Origin: Bombyx mori
Lineage: Eukaryota > Arthropoda > Insecta > Lepidoptera > Bombycidae
DNA: 64,000 nucleotides
Direction of reading: 5' to 3'
Assembly (NCBI RefSeq): GCF_030269925.1
Contig: NC_085135.1
Coordinates: forward strand, 3,224,753 to 3,288,752
Made by a program: the position numbers and the translations under genes
The notes under the pieces: generated by a model
Told to the model about the DNA's origin: nothing
Seen by the model: the letters and a program-made list of their open reading frames with translations, nothing else
Database searches by the model: none
Shown: positions 1-10,736 of the stretch, one piece after another
Layout of the letters: each line of letters begins with the position of its first letter
How positions within the stretch are numbered: position 1 is the stretch's first letter

Positions 1-1365
1 ATTACGAGCTATCTCCTCACTAGTAAAAAAACCATAGGGTAAGCACTCGTGAATTTGGTTAAATCATCTTGTAAAGTTAGAATGAACTTGAAATTTTGAA
101 AACCTGAGTCGGGCAAAGGGCCTACGACATCTAAGGCTAACCGCTCAAACGGTTTAGTAGATGTAGACGTGATCTCCATCGGAGCTTTATTTGATTTACG
201 TAGAGGTTTGTTAATTTGACAAAGTTTGCAGCTTTTTACATATTGTTCAATATCAGAACGCATACCTTTCCAATATTACATAGCTTTAATGCGCTTATAC
301 ATGCGTTGTGATCCTGGGTGACCAGCGATAGGTGAATCGTGGTTTTCCTTTAAAATTTTAGGGACTTCTATTGGAGTCGGATAAATTAATTTATTTTTAT
401 AAATATGTATTTTGATATTAGTATTATGGAAAACGTAGGAAATTATATTATAGACTTTCGTGTAATTTGATTTAGAGAATGGGTCTTAAAAATCTGGTAA
501 TGCTAAATCTGTGATATTTTCACACTCTATTAACATATTTCTTAGTTTAATTAATAAATTATAAATATCTCTAAAAGGAGTCTCTTCGTAATGATGAACT
601 TTAGTGTATAAGAAGTAGAAAGTTTTATTTTTATTTTTAATACTTTTAATTGTAAGAAGTTCGCGTTCGGAATTTAGTAACTCTTCAGTATTTTCGAGTT
701 AGTTTAAGATATCCTCGCAGTGAGGTATAGAACAATCAAAATCTAATGAAACTGGGCAAGCGATTGTATTAAACTTAGATAAATGTAGACTTTCAGTACA
801 TTCTTCGATAACGGTGTCTGATGTTGGAAGTTTGTTTATAAATTGAAGTTTAAAATATTTTTCATAACTAAGATTGTTCAAATAATTTATATTTATAGCG
901 TTGATAGGACAACGAGATAAAGCATCGGCGTTAGAGTTAAGATGACCTTGCTTGTAAACTATTTCATAGTCATACTCTTCGAGTTTAAGACGCCAGCGAA
1001 TAAGCCTACTACCGGGGTCTTTTACATTAAATAACCACACAAGAGGTCTGTGATCTGTTACGATTTTAAATTTGTTGCCGTATAAGTATGGCCTAAAAGT
1101 TTTAACAGCAAATAAGATGGCTAAAAGCTCTTTCTCAGTGGTGGAATAGTTGCCTTCGGCTTTGTTTAAAGTGCGTGATGCATACGCGATTGGTTTATCC
1201 TTGCCTATTTGGCCTTGGGATAAAATTGCGCCTATGGCGTAATTACTTGCATCTGTAGTAACATTAAAAGGTTCTGAAAAATTTGGATATTGAAGTAGAG
1301 GGGCAGTAACTAGTTTTTCTTTTAAGAATTCGAATGCGTGTTGCTGTTCCTTTGTCGCCCTTGTC
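1..1365 (-). pseudogene. Ty3/gypsy pol remnant (RNase H to integrase N-terminus)
   Basis: Read on the minus strand, 1365 to about 930 encodes a gypsy-type RNase H-like region: the TDAS start, the TTEKELLAI helix, TDHRPLVWLF and the NADALSR end. This is the region that degrades the RNA strand during reverse transcription. After a spacer with in-frame stops (about 699 and 490), the integrase zinc-binding part follows (HPGSQRMYKR, then CKLC near 215) and the start of the catalytic core (LDVVGPLP). The copy runs off the left edge of the window. The RT proper is missing because the upstream end is fused to an R4-like LINE at about 1366. It resembles the 17.6/297 gypsy group and the gypsy at 44.4-55 kb. 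It is not functional. Confidence 0.85.
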
Positions 1366-3730
1366 TTATTCACGCCCGACAAAAGGCTCTTACACACTTT
1401 TGTCAAACGTTCACAAAACACGTCGCATGCAGCCTGTTTGACGACCGCCACGTCAATACCTAAATTTTGCGACATGCCCAGGTACCGGTATGTTTCTCCC
1501 TCGGAGAGTGCCCGAAGGTTTATCCCATCGGATACAGGTAAACGATCCGATGAGACTATGCTCCCTCTCTCTACATGGAGAACCGCACACTTGTCGACTC
1601 CCAGCCTCATCCTAATGCGACTACTGAAATCACAAGTGATGTCAAGCAGTCGCCTGAGGCCTGCAGCATGAGGAGCGTACAACTTGAGGTCATCCATGTA
1701 GAACAAGTGGGACACCTTCGAGCCCCCCCTTCGGAACTGAAAGCCTGTCCTCGAAGCCTCCCGTAATGAACTGGGGGAATTCAGGGCCAGGCAAAACCAC
1801 AATGGAATCAGACAATCACCCTGAAATATACCCCGATTCACCTTTATTCGGTCTTCTACAGCCGACAGCCGCACACCGGATAGACTAAGCATTGTACTCC
1901 ATTGCCCCATACAGGCACCGAGGAAGTCTCGAACTGTATCGTCTATCTTATACAGCTCGAGGACCCTCTTCAGCCATGTATGGGGGACCGAGCCAAATGC
2001 CTTTTTATAATCTATCCAGGCGGCAGAGAAATTTCGTCGGTTGCGTTTGACCTGCTGGCCAGCTACCGCGTCGATCAAGAGGAGTTCCTTAGTACCGCGG
2101 CTACCACGCCTACACCCGTTCTGGGCACCAGACAGTACTCGACAGCTGTCTATGTGGTGTGAGATCTTAGTTTCCAGAACGGATGTCAGTGTCTTATAGG
2201 TGGTAGGAAGACACGTTATTGGCCGGTACTGTGCCGGATCCGCGATACTTTCCGATTTTGGAATGAGGTGAGTGATCCCAGTAGTGAGGAAGGCGGGGAG
2301 CACTTTTGTATCTAGGGCTTCCTGGAACTGTCTGGCGAGGGTTTCGTGACAAGCCCGGAAACTTTTTAGCCAGTAAAGCTGCAGTCCGTCGCAGCCTGGA
2401 GACTTCCAGTGTGAAGAACTACAGACTGCAGCCTTAATATCACCTTTGCTAATAGTAACCGGGCTCATCGGTGGTATGCCCGCACACGAGTCCTCAATGA
2501 CCTGCATCCAGGAGCCCTCCACATGCTCCACAGGTCTTGACCACAAGTTGCGCCAGAACGTGACCATCTCCTGTCCAGCTGGACGTTCGGTGACGGCGCT
2601 AACATTGGCCTGTTCTAGGGACCTGTAGAACTTCCTCTGATCACTCACGAAGAGGCGATTCTGGCGATACCTTTGAACTCGTTCCGAGTACCGCCGGATG
2701 CGCTTGCTCCAAGCAGCCACCTTCTGCTTCAGGAGGTCTATGCGATCTGCCAGATGTTGTGCATTTGGCACTGCAGGGCCGCCTAAGCCACACCCCGCAA
2801 ACGCAATTCTGACAAACCGCAAGACTCTCGCCTCGTGTTGCCCGTCCTGAAGCTAATCAGTTTGCCGATAAGGACTCTAGCGTCACTGATACGACGTTCA
2901 ATTCTGCGCTTCCAAGCAGGCTCGGCATCTCTCACACGCTGAGCGTCGGCAGCTGTCACCTGCCGATTTGGTTGGAGCTTGGCGCCGATATACCGACATA
3001 CTGCCATTGCGGCGCCAAACAGGATTGAATTCGTATCAGTGAGGCTGCTGCTGTTCTCCAAATATGGAAGCAGCATCTCGTTAACGGCCTCAACGACATT
3101 CCGACTATGGTGACTCTGAGCTATTCTGGGGATCCGGGGTCTCGCGTCGAGAGGCATCTCACGCACTTCCAGAATCGCCTCTTCAAGAATCCTCCTGATC
3201 TGCTCGTTGTCCTGGGAAGCTATTCCGTCCGCCCCTCCGTCAGCAGCCAATGGTTGATAACCAGTGTCTACCGCACCGCCGACATTTAAGTCCTGCATAG
3301 ATGCGATAGACACACGTCCTTCAGCTGGTGCAAGAGAGGAGGCCGGAACAGCCTCGAGTCGTAGTTGTTCGAGTTCGTTTGCGCTGAAGATGTTAGAGCG
3401 CATTATGAAACGAACTCGGTCGGCTAGGTTCTGGTCTGTGATGTGTGTCAGCGATGGCTCAAGCGCTTGAAAATTACGAAGCAGTCTTGCTCGACGCCCT
3501 GTGCCGCCTGTTTCTCCCCCCACAGCCCCAAAGTGGGCGCGCATGACATTAGAATTTTGTTCACGGGTCCATCGCATGCGCCGCCCTCCACCGAGTGCGG
3601 GTGTCTGTTGCGGAGTCCTTGTGGACTCTGCAGGCACCAAGCCTCCCGGTGGTGATGATGATGGGGGTTCGACCCGCTGAAGTGGTCTTAACGAGTCAGA
3701 TCTTTGGTTTGTTTTAAAGGTTTTACTCAT
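1366..3730 (-). pseudogene. R4/Dong-like non-LTR retrotransposon ORF, frameshifted and 3'-truncated
   Basis: This is the single ORF of a site-specific-type LINE, now in two overlapping frames that join near 2800-2822. The upstream frame starts at the ATG at 3730. It has a Pro/Ser/Thr-rich leader, a Myb-like WTREQNSNVMRAHF segment and a helical domain. The downstream frame has the RT with SPGCDGLQ, PITCLPTTYKTLTS, DYKKAFGSVPH and the active site HLFYMDDLKLYA. It breaks off just after the RT thumb (SLLSGVN), where it is fused in frame to gypsy RNase H. The C-terminal restriction-like endonuclease expected in this group is therefore absent. The YMDDLKLYA motif, the Myb-like start and the flanking TAA repeat point to the R4/Dong clade; R2-like alternatives are not excluded. 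Confidence 0.75.
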
Positions 3731-3982
3731 CGTTGGGCTTTTATGTGGGGTCTGACAGTCGCTGCAGACAGAGCCCCATATCTGCAGAAGGCTAGAATAC
3801 AGTGGAGGGTCGCCAGTTACTCCAAGGGGACCGTTCACGACCTAGACTTAGCGCCCTAGGCCATGCAGCCGCTCGGCACGGTGCCTTACACCTTCGGCTA
3901 GCGCTGGTTGCTTGCGCGGATGGAACAACCATCTCATATTGATTGTTTCACCCGCGGGCGATGGGGTCACCACTTCCCTTCC

Positions 3983-3997
3983 TTATTATTATTATTA
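3983..3997. repeat. (TAA)5 tract at the 5' end of the R4/Dong-like LINE
   Basis: Five TTA units (TAA on the minus strand) lie directly upstream of the LINE's 5' UTR. Dong elements are known to insert into TAA repeats, so this is probably the target site. Confidence 0.6.
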
Positions 3998-4339
3998 ATA
4001 TATATATGTCGTAGGCGGGGCGCCAGGGATGGCTGAGCGGTAATTTCGTCATCACTCGTATTCGATTGAACTCAGTTTAGTCAATAAAACTTTTCAATGA
4101 TAATTATTGAAACTCAACACACACAACTTTCACAATGACAGGATAAACCGACAGTTTCGTTGCACATACCGACAGACCGACTGACTGACTGACTGACTGT
4201 CAGAGATTCACTGACTGAGACGGACGGAATGACTGTCTGACACGGAATGCCACGACTCTGTCCACGTACCGCCATTTTATAACTGTGGCGTTACGGAGTC
4301 TACCCTTCATTTTGTGATATTTATCAAAACAACATTTCA
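3998..4339. other. Unassigned stretch with a GACT microsatellite
   Basis: I recognise no gene here. It contains an AT dinucleotide run next to the TAA tract (3998-4008) and five GACT units at about 4177-4199. It may be old flank or the 5' part of the LTR that follows. Confidence 0.5.
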
Positions 4340-4744
4340 TCATTTAAAATAATAATCAAAACCACCGTCTTAATATTACTAAAAGTCGTCAACCACGACA
4401 CGGCCATTCTGTCACTTTGACGTTTTTGACGATACACAAACGTCAAAGTGACGTGTACAGAGCTAGATTGGAGAGGGCAAATATAATTAGGACAAGCCCT
4501 ATAAATACGGCCGTACTATCTAGCGCTTATTCATTCGTGTCCGAGCCGTCGTACAGTACGGATCTATCTGCAACGTTGTTACGCTTCTCGTGAAATATAC
4601 GCCACGCACAAAGTTCTCGTGAAGTTTTGTTTCAGAAGCCCAAACATGAGTTATCGTCGAGAGCTTAATGACCGTGACGTCAGCAATGGTGACGTCACAC
4701 TTTTTTAAAAACATTCCTTCAGTGTTTCTCCTCCGACATCAGAA
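4340..4744 (+). mobile_element. Probable LTR and leader of a decayed gypsy-type element
   Basis: This AT-rich stretch has a TATA box and an arthropod-type initiator candidate about 28 bases later. It runs directly into a gag-like reading frame, the usual layout of a 5' LTR with leader. The leader contains AGAAGTGGGATC just before the gag region. No second LTR is visible, so both LTR borders are uncertain. Confidence 0.45.
4500..4507 (+). promoter_or_regulatory. TATA box of the putative LTR promoter
   Basis: TATAAATA sits about 25-30 bases upstream of TTCATTCGTG, an initiator-like site. Several TGACGT (CRE-like) half sites lie nearby, at about 4420-4455 and 4675-4700. Confidence 0.4.
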
Positions 4745-5300
4745 GTGGGATCAGGACTCTACTCTCACTGGCGTGACGTGTTTGAACATGTTCGAAGTAC
4801 AGCGGAAAAACATGATGCAGATCAGAATACTAGTAACGGTATCCAAGATCATGTGTCAGAAATTCATCTGGAGCAGACAGATGCCGATCCATGTGCTTGG
4901 TGCGCTACGGTTGATATGTACCTCGATGAACGTCTACTGGATGGTGCATAGCTCATTGTAGTCTTCAGTGGAGCCCTGAAAGGCGATGCCTTATCATGTT
5001 GTCGAGGATTTTACAAGTAAGTGTCACATTTGCGACTTATTTCTCGCTCGTTATGCAAAATTCTTGCTGCGACGCTTATCAATTTAAGCAATGGTAAGCC
5101 ACAAAAGCGTGAATGCAGCATACGCAAGTCGTGTAATAACGTCTGCTACCTCGATGGAAGATCTGAGCCACGAAGAAACTTTATCACATGGCATTTACTA
5201 ACGGAAATACGACACGTAACAAGCTGTTGCAAGAAATTAAGGCAAGTGCAAGTCTCAAGTGAAACTTCGATCGCAATAATGGATCTGTCATGACGACAAG
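4745..5300 (+). pseudogene. Degenerate gypsy-type gag fragment
   Basis: Across frames the plus strand gives recognisable gag pieces. SHWRDVFEHV and CATVDMYLDERLLDGA come first, then SGALKGDALSCC. After a frameshift come ILAATLINLSNGKP, KDLSHEE and LLQEIKASASLK. These look like a capsid-type gag of a Ty3/gypsy element. Stops and frameshifts interrupt it throughout, for example at 4949-4951. No zinc knuckle, protease or RT follows, because the sequence passes into a SINE-like repeat near 5340. Assignment is by general gag appearance and not by a diagnostic motif. Confidence 0.5.
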
Positions 5301-5339
5301 CAAGCAAACAAGAAAGCAAGCAAGTTTTCGTGGGGAAGA

Positions 5340-5743
5340 AAATTTACACATTTGAAGTCGTCGTGACCTGTAAGATAAGACGTCCGGTGCGTTCGTGTCT
5401 GACGATGCGATGGTGTTCGGGTCCCGCTGGCGGATGCAGGTTTTTCCGGTGAAGTGCGTGCTTGTGCGTGCTTGACAAGTGTTCGCGGTTGGCTTCCGCA
5501 GTGTGGGAGTAACATCGTAGAGTAGAGGTGGAACCCGCAAAATTGTAGTTTGCGTGGTGGCTGGTGGTAAGATGTCTTGTGAGTCTGCACAGGTAGCCGG
5601 AGGTGAGACTTCCGCGGTCGCGGCCCACCCAGTCCGCAAGAACCGGGCAGATCGCCTCGACGGTACGGAAGCCGGCCGACGGTTCCGCCAAACGACGAGA
5701 CCACAGCTCCAGCACGGACTGCTGAGATTGGAGCCCCCGCGCT
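5340..5743 (+). repeat. SINE-like lepidopteran repeat, 5' part
   Basis: The stretch begins with AAGACGTCCGGTGC and a pol III B-box-like TGTTCGGGTCCC, a tRNA-like head. It continues with AACCCGCAAAATTGTAG and TGGTGGTAAGATGTC. From memory this matches a very common long SINE-like repeat of moths. The rest (about 5605-5743) is GC-rich and not part of the form I remember. The repeat resumes at 20931, so it was split by the CsRn1-type element at 5744-20926. Confidence 0.55.
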
Positions 5744-6053
5744 TGAAGTGTTAGAATGAAGTGTTAGTCAAATTAAACCACCCGCACAGTTTTTAAAAAC
5801 ACTTTCAGTTTTATTGTCTTATAATATTATATTAAGAACAAACACATAGAAGGGGAAGAGGAAACAAATAAACAGACTTCAACTATAAGCTAAAATTAAG
5901 CAAGACTATGCGCAAGCACCGCGAAGCGGGTTAGCGGGTAAAATCATACGAGTATCCGACGGCAAGACAGTTTACGGACTGCTGGTGAAGTGCGCGCGGG
6001 GGCCACCCGTAGCGCTTGCGCACGGTGCGTCATTGCTGACTATATACAAAGAA
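5744..6053 (-). repeat. 3' LTR of the CsRn1-like element, distal piece
   Basis: It matches the distal half of the 5' LTR at 20272-20780 almost base for base, apart from the insertion in that copy. It contains AATAAA on the minus strand (about 5812). Its outer end carries a 13-bp tandem duplication relative to the 5' LTR. The LTR is cut at 6053 by a LINE whose 12-bp target duplication is ATATACAAAGAA. Confidence 0.85.
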
Positions 6054-6318
6054 GGCTCGACGAGGGGTCAGCAGAACACATTTTCTTTAACTGCCCTAGA
6101 AGACCTTCCCTCTACGAAGTTCTACCGGACATTATCCCCAGACCGACGAATTTCAAACCTTTGTTGAGCCTTGTACATACAACTTTTATAAATATTTTAT
6201 GTGAATATGTTCACCAGAATAACATTAGACTATAAGTTGTTTGTCCTTAATAATCTTCTAACAATCTGTTCTGTAACATATATACATATATGTATGTGTA
6301 TGTATATATACATGTATA

Positions 6319-6399
6319 TGTAGTGAAACACACGCCAGTTGGTTTCATACTGATTTATTTTTAAAGACACCCTCACTACGTAATTATAAATATACTACA
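6319..6399 (-). repeat. 3' LTR of the mag-like element (81 bp)
   Basis: Identical over 81 bases to 10737-10817. It begins TGTAGT and ends ACTACA on either strand. Confidence 0.95.
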
Positions 6400-6412
6400 T
6401 CTTCCTTTAACG
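6400..6412 (-). other. Polypurine tract of the mag-like element
   Basis: On the minus strand AAAGGAAGA directly precedes the 3' LTR, the expected position for plus-strand DNA priming. Confidence 0.6.
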
Positions 6413-6539
6413 AGAAAAAAAAAAGAAAAAAAATTACAAGTTACAGTAGAAAAAAAATATTTTTTAAGCTTATTTACTTTACTTATTTACATTATTATCT
6501 ATTGTTTATACTAATCATATAATACAGCACATAATATAA

Positions 6540-6854
6540 CTAATCACACTCGAAAAAGAATTCTTTTAGCATTCGTGCAGTTCTTTCCTTAGACCTTGTA
6601 ATAGGAACCGCGGGTGGCGACGCTGGCGACCGCGCACACAACTGGTCACTAAAGCTAGCTGGACTATCGTAATCGTCACTGACATCAAGTTGAGTAGACT
6701 GAATATCGGTGGTCGTGCTCTGTGTCGGACTGACCTGTCCACTTGCTTGTGGGTCACTCTCATTGTCAATACTGGTTCCCAGTTGCCTACTAGTTATTGA
6801 CTTTTGTCGACGCCTACGAACAGTCGTCGTAATCACAGTTGGTGTCCTGCTATT
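6540..6854 (-). pseudogene. Possible C-terminal extension of mag-like pol behind a TAA
   Basis: Directly after the stop at 6855-6857 the same frame stays open for about 104 codons to 6540. It encodes a basic stretch (TVRRRRQKS), a Ser/Thr/Asp-rich linker and a C-terminal segment ending in RTARMLKEFFFE. Frame continuity across the stop suggests it once belonged to pol and that the TAA is a nonsense mutation. The alternative is that the frame is open by chance. No known domain is evident. Confidence 0.5.
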
Positions 6855-9800
6855 TTAAATTTTTACAATCGGTTGTTTCAGTGACTTTCCTTCACGTTTT
6901 TTATGGTCTGTTGTACGCACAACCAACCGACTTCGAGTACGCCGAAAACGACTGCCGCAGTCATCTTCGATAATATAGGAGCGAGGTTGCGATGTACCTT
7001 CCACTATTGTCACCGGTTTCCTAACGCCGTTACCAATTAGAGTCGCCTTATCACCCGATAACAAGGGTTTTAACAATTTAGCCGATCTATCATAATGTTT
7101 TTTAATTTTCTCTCTGTTCATCATTATAGCTTTGTAATTCCTTTCATTATCTACTTTTTCCCTTAATAGCTCTGCAGTAGTTGGTAATTTTGTATTTAAA
7201 CGTCTACCCATGAGAATTTGTGCAGGCGAATCCAATCCATTACGTGGTGTTGTTCTAAAATTCAACAAAGACAAATAAAAATCCTGACCTGAATCTATAC
7301 ATTTTTTAAGCAGATTTTTCACACTCTGTACTGTCCTTTCACTTTTACCATTCGACTGTGGGTAATGAGGCGATGACGTCTCATGATGTACTTCCCAATC
7401 ATACATGAACATTCTAAATTCTCGTGAGCTGTACGCTGGACCATTATCAGTCACTAATTGTGCTGGAATGCCGTGACGCGCGAACTGTTCCCTCAAAAAA
7501 TTAATAACATGCTTAGAGCTAATATTCGCCAACTGTCCGACTTCTACGTAGTTAGAAAAGTAATCGACTAGGATAATATAGCTTTTCTTTCTATATTCAA
7601 AAATGTCGGAGGCTAGTTTATGCCAGGGTAGCGCGGGCACAGGGTGCTGTAGAAGCGGTTGCCGGCGCGGTCGAGGCGCGTGTAATGCACACGCTGCGCA
7701 CCGCCGCACCTCTCGCTCCACATCCTCAGACAGTCCGGGCCAAAACATTACTTCACGCGCGCGTCGTTTGCATTTTTCGATACCTAAATGTCCCTCGTGG
7801 ACCCTCAACAACATGTCGTCTCGTAAAGCACGGGGTATAAAGACACGTTCCTCCTTGAAAATAATCCCTTCTATATAATGAAGTTCCTCGCGATACGGCC
7901 AGAACACTTTTATTTTTTCATTTACATCACGTCTATTTTTTGGCCAGCCATGCTTTATGTACTTAATTAAACACCGACAATCACTGTCCGTCTCCGTTTC
8001 TTTTTTAATTACCTCCAACTTTTTGTTACTATACGGTATATTTTCTATCATGAAACACGTTTGCACGTTAACTTCAGAAGAAACCCGATCATTCATCATT
8101 TCATTCAAAGGAGCCCGAGATAGCGTATCCGCAATATACATATTTTTACCCGGAGTATATACAACTTTGAAATCATACCCTTGCACTCTCATCATCATCC
8201 TCTGCAACCGAGCTGGAACCGAAACTAGTGGTTTGTTGAATAATGCTTCTAGGGGCTTGTGATCAGTATGTACGGTTACGTCGGACCTACCGTAAATATA
8301 CTGCCTGAACCGCTCAATCCCAAACACAATAGCTAGCATTTCTTTTTCTATGTGTGCATACCTAGTCTGAGTGTCGGTGAGCGTGAGTGATGCGAACTCT
8401 ACCGGACGACCGTCCTGTAGCAGCACGGCACCCAGCGCCACACTGGATGCGTCCACCGACTTTACTATCGGTACACTCTCACTGTATAGTGCCAGCACGG
8501 GCGCACAGCTAAGCTTCATTTTTAGCTTGTCCACAGCTTCGGAATGATGCGATTCCCAGAACCACTCGGATTCCTTTTTCAGTAAGGTCCGTAACACATT
8601 CACACTCTCAGAGTAATTAGAAATAAATTTAGCTAAATAATTAACCATGCCTAAAAATCTCTCTAACGCCTTCCTATCTTTCGGATAAGGCATTTCTAAA
8701 ATAGCTTTGACTTTTGAGTCATCTGCCCGCATACCATTCGCATCGAACTTATGACCTAGGTAAGTAATTTCGGGTACACCGAATTTACATTTATCGCGAT
8801 TAAACTTTATGCCTACTTCCTTAGCACGCTGTAAAAGGCACTCCAACCTCCTATCATGCTCTTCCTTTGTGCGTCCCCATATTATGACGTCATCGATGAA
8901 AGACTCCACACCATCTAAGTCTTCCAAATGCTGCCTGAGTTTAGCATGAAACACTTCAGGCGCACAGTTTATCCCATACGGTAAACGTAAAAATTTATAC
9001 CGGCCAAACGGAGTACCGAAGGTGCACAGATCGGCGCTGGCGTCGTCTATCTGTACCATCCAGAACCCACAGCGCGCGTCGAGCACGCTGAACACAGTGG
9101 CACCGCGCAGACGCGCTGCCAGCTCAGACATTGTCGGCAACGTGTACTGGGCGCGCCGCACCGCGCGGTTCAGCGGACGGGGGTCTAAACATACACGAAT
9201 GCCACCGTCCTTTTTTGCGATTAAAACAATTGCATTCACCCAATCGGTCGGGTGCGTGACCTTTCTAACCACACCTAACTCTTCCATTCTACGTAACTCA
9301 TCCAACAATTTACCTTTAATTCCTAAGGGAATTTTTCTCGTTGGACTAACAACAGGCTGTATGTTTTTATTTATTACAATACTATATTTACCAGGTAATT
9401 TTCCTAGACCTTGAAACAAGTCTGAGTACTTATCAATATTTATTACATTAACGTTGCTAATTAATCCCAAAGAAATACAGCTTTCTAAACCGAGTACATT
9501 CTGACAGTTTAAATTGGCAACAACAAATGGCAAAAAATAACGTTTGTTATTGAATGTAACACACAGATGTTCAGTAATACCTATAATAGGTAACCTGTTC
9601 CCTGTAAAGGAATCTACCCGCTTTGTAAAGGGCTTAAGGCTGTTAATTGATAAACCCAAATTGAAAAAATCAGTTTTAGACATTACATTAATCATAGACC
9701 CCGTATCTATTTTTAACATAATATTTTTTCCTTTATATTTTACAATTTCCACCCATTCATTAGACGACTTACATATGTTATTGTTCCCCGCGATCGTATT

Positions 9801-10673
9801 CACATAGAACATTTCTTTGCATTTTTCTTCACTATCACTGCTCGCAGTATCCATACTCAAATTTAATACCTTACGAATCGCTTTCCTTTGCACACATACT
9901 CGCGAAAAATGCCCTTTCTGATCGCACACAAAACACATCGCGTTAACTGCTGGACAACGTTCACCGCCTAGACACCGGCTGTTTCCACATCGCTGACAGG
10001 CGCTGCGAGCTGTTCTCTGCCCGCCGTTACTGCCAACTCTTGCGCCGCGTACTCCTCTCGCGCGCTGACCGCTTCGTTCACCGCTTCTGTTCTGAACTGC
10101 AGACACCTGCACACTGTTCGCAGCGCAGTTAATGTATTTACTGTCCTCTTTAGACATCTCGGCCGCCTGACAGAGTTGTAAGGCCTTCACTAGTGTAAGA
10201 TAATCAGTGCGAAGAAGTCGATCTCTCACCGTGTTGTTATTGACACCGCATACGATACGATCACGTAACAAGCTTTCGTGTAATTCACTGAATTCGCATT
10301 GCTGACTGAGTACCCTCAATGCGGTTATGTATTGGTCAATATTTTCGCCATCTTCTTGATCACGGGTGAAGAACTTATACCGTCTTACTATGATATTCGG
10401 TTTTGCTCCAAAGTACTTGTCGAACTTATTCAGAACACAGTCGATATCGTCCTCACTTTCACCTTCGTTAAAAGTGAAGGTCGTATAAATCTCGTAACCG
10501 GCCGATCCTATGAGATTCACCAACAAACTAGCCTGAACTTCTTTAGGCTCTTTGCTCACTCCAGACGCTTTAAGAAATACTTCGAACAGCTTCCGCCATT
10601 GCCGCCACTTCTCGGAGCGTGCAGCCGGACCGCCATCGAGTGATAATTCTGCTGGAGGACGCGCGTGTTCCAT
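6855..10673 (-). CDS. Gag-Pol polyprotein of the mag-like element
   Basis: This is a 1,272-residue single frame starting at the ATG at 10673, 45 bases inside the primer site. In order: capsid-type gag (about 20-180), an Arg/Gly-rich linker and two zinc-binding boxes at about 226-260, the second a clean CX2CX4HX4C. The aspartic protease has IDTGSMINVMS at about 322-332. RT follows, with KVTHPTDWVNAIVL, PYGINCAPEVF and the active site SFIDDVIIWG near 591-600. RNase H has the DASSVALGAVL start and HTDHKPLEALF. Integrase has an HHCC finger (HEGHLGIEKC, then CAAC) and core pieces SDIF, TDNGPAYSS and HYPQSNGKSER. All catalytic signatures look intact. FIDD in place of YxDD is normal for this lineage. 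It may stop about 100 codons early. Confidence 0.9.
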   Translation of the reverse strand: MEHARPPAELSLDGGPAARSEKWRQWRKLFEVFLKASGVSKEPKEVQASLLVNLIGSAGYEIYTTFTFNEGESEDDIDCVLNKFDKYFGAKPNIIVRRYKFFTRDQEDGENIDQYITALRVLSQQCEFSELHESLLRDRIVCGVNNNTVRDRLLRTDYLTLVKALQLCQAAEMSKEDSKYINCAANSVQVSAVQNRSGERSGQRARGVRGARVGSNGGQRTARSACQRCGNSRCLGGERCPAVNAMCFVCDQKGHFSRVCVQRKAIRKVLNLSMDTASSDSEEKCKEMFYVNTIAGNNNICKSSNEWVEIVKYKGKNIMLKIDTGSMINVMSKTDFFNLGLSINSLKPFTKRVDSFTGNRLPIIGITEHLCVTFNNKRYFLPFVVANLNCQNVLGLESCISLGLISNVNVINIDKYSDLFQGLGKLPGKYSIVINKNIQPVVSPTRKIPLGIKGKLLDELRRMEELGVVRKVTHPTDWVNAIVLIAKKDGGIRVCLDPRPLNRAVRRAQYTLPTMSELAARLRGATVFSVLDARCGFWMVQIDDASADLCTFGTPFGRYKFLRLPYGINCAPEVFHAKLRQHLEDLDGVESFIDDVIIWGRTKEEHDRRLECLLQRAKEVGIKFNRDKCKFGVPEITYLGHKFDANGMRADDSKVKAILEMPYPKDRKALERFLGMVNYLAKFISNYSESVNVLRTLLKKESEWFWESHHSEAVDKLKMKLSCAPVLALYSESVPIVKSVDASSVALGAVLLQDGRPVEFASLTLTDTQTRYAHIEKEMLAIVFGIERFRQYIYGRSDVTVHTDHKPLEALFNKPLVSVPARLQRMMMRVQGYDFKVVYTPGKNMYIADTLSRAPLNEMMNDRVSSEVNVQTCFMIENIPYSNKKLEVIKKETETDSDCRCLIKYIKHGWPKNRRDVNEKIKVFWPYREELHYIEGIIFKEERVFIPRALRDDMLLRVHEGHLGIEKCKRRAREVMFWPGLSEDVEREVRRCAACALHAPRPRRQPLLQHPVPALPWHKLASDIFEYRKKSYIILVDYFSNYVEVGQLANISSKHVINFLREQFARHGIPAQLVTDNGPAYSSREFRMFMYDWEVHHETSSPHYPQSNGKSERTVQSVKNLLKKCIDSGQDFYLSLLNFRTTPRNGLDSPAQILMGRRLNTKLPTTAELLREKVDNERNYKAIMMNREKIKKHYDRSAKLLKPLLSGDKATLIGNGVRKPVTIVEGTSQPRSYIIEDDCGSRFRRTRSRLVVRTTDHKKREGKSLKQPIVKI

Positions 10674-10718
10674 ATTTATGTTGGTTACTTCGATTTAACG
10701 TGTATTAAGGTTAAAAAC

Positions 10719-10736
10719 GACACACCGCTGCCACCA
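10719..10736 (-). other. Primer-binding site of the mag-like element
   Basis: The 18 bases after the 5' LTR on the minus strand start TGGTGGCAGCGG. They begin with TGG, as expected for pairing with a tRNA CCA end. I cannot name the tRNA. Confidence 0.65.

Noticed and set aside
4177..4199. GACT repeats as a CRISPR-like or regulatory array.
   Set aside because: Only five 4-bp units without spacers; a simple microsatellite.
5184..5715. Three overlapping minus-strand frames of 120-150 codons.
   Set aside because: They are antisense to the SINE-like repeat, are Arg/Thr/Pro-rich and carry no domain; probably GC-driven chance frames.
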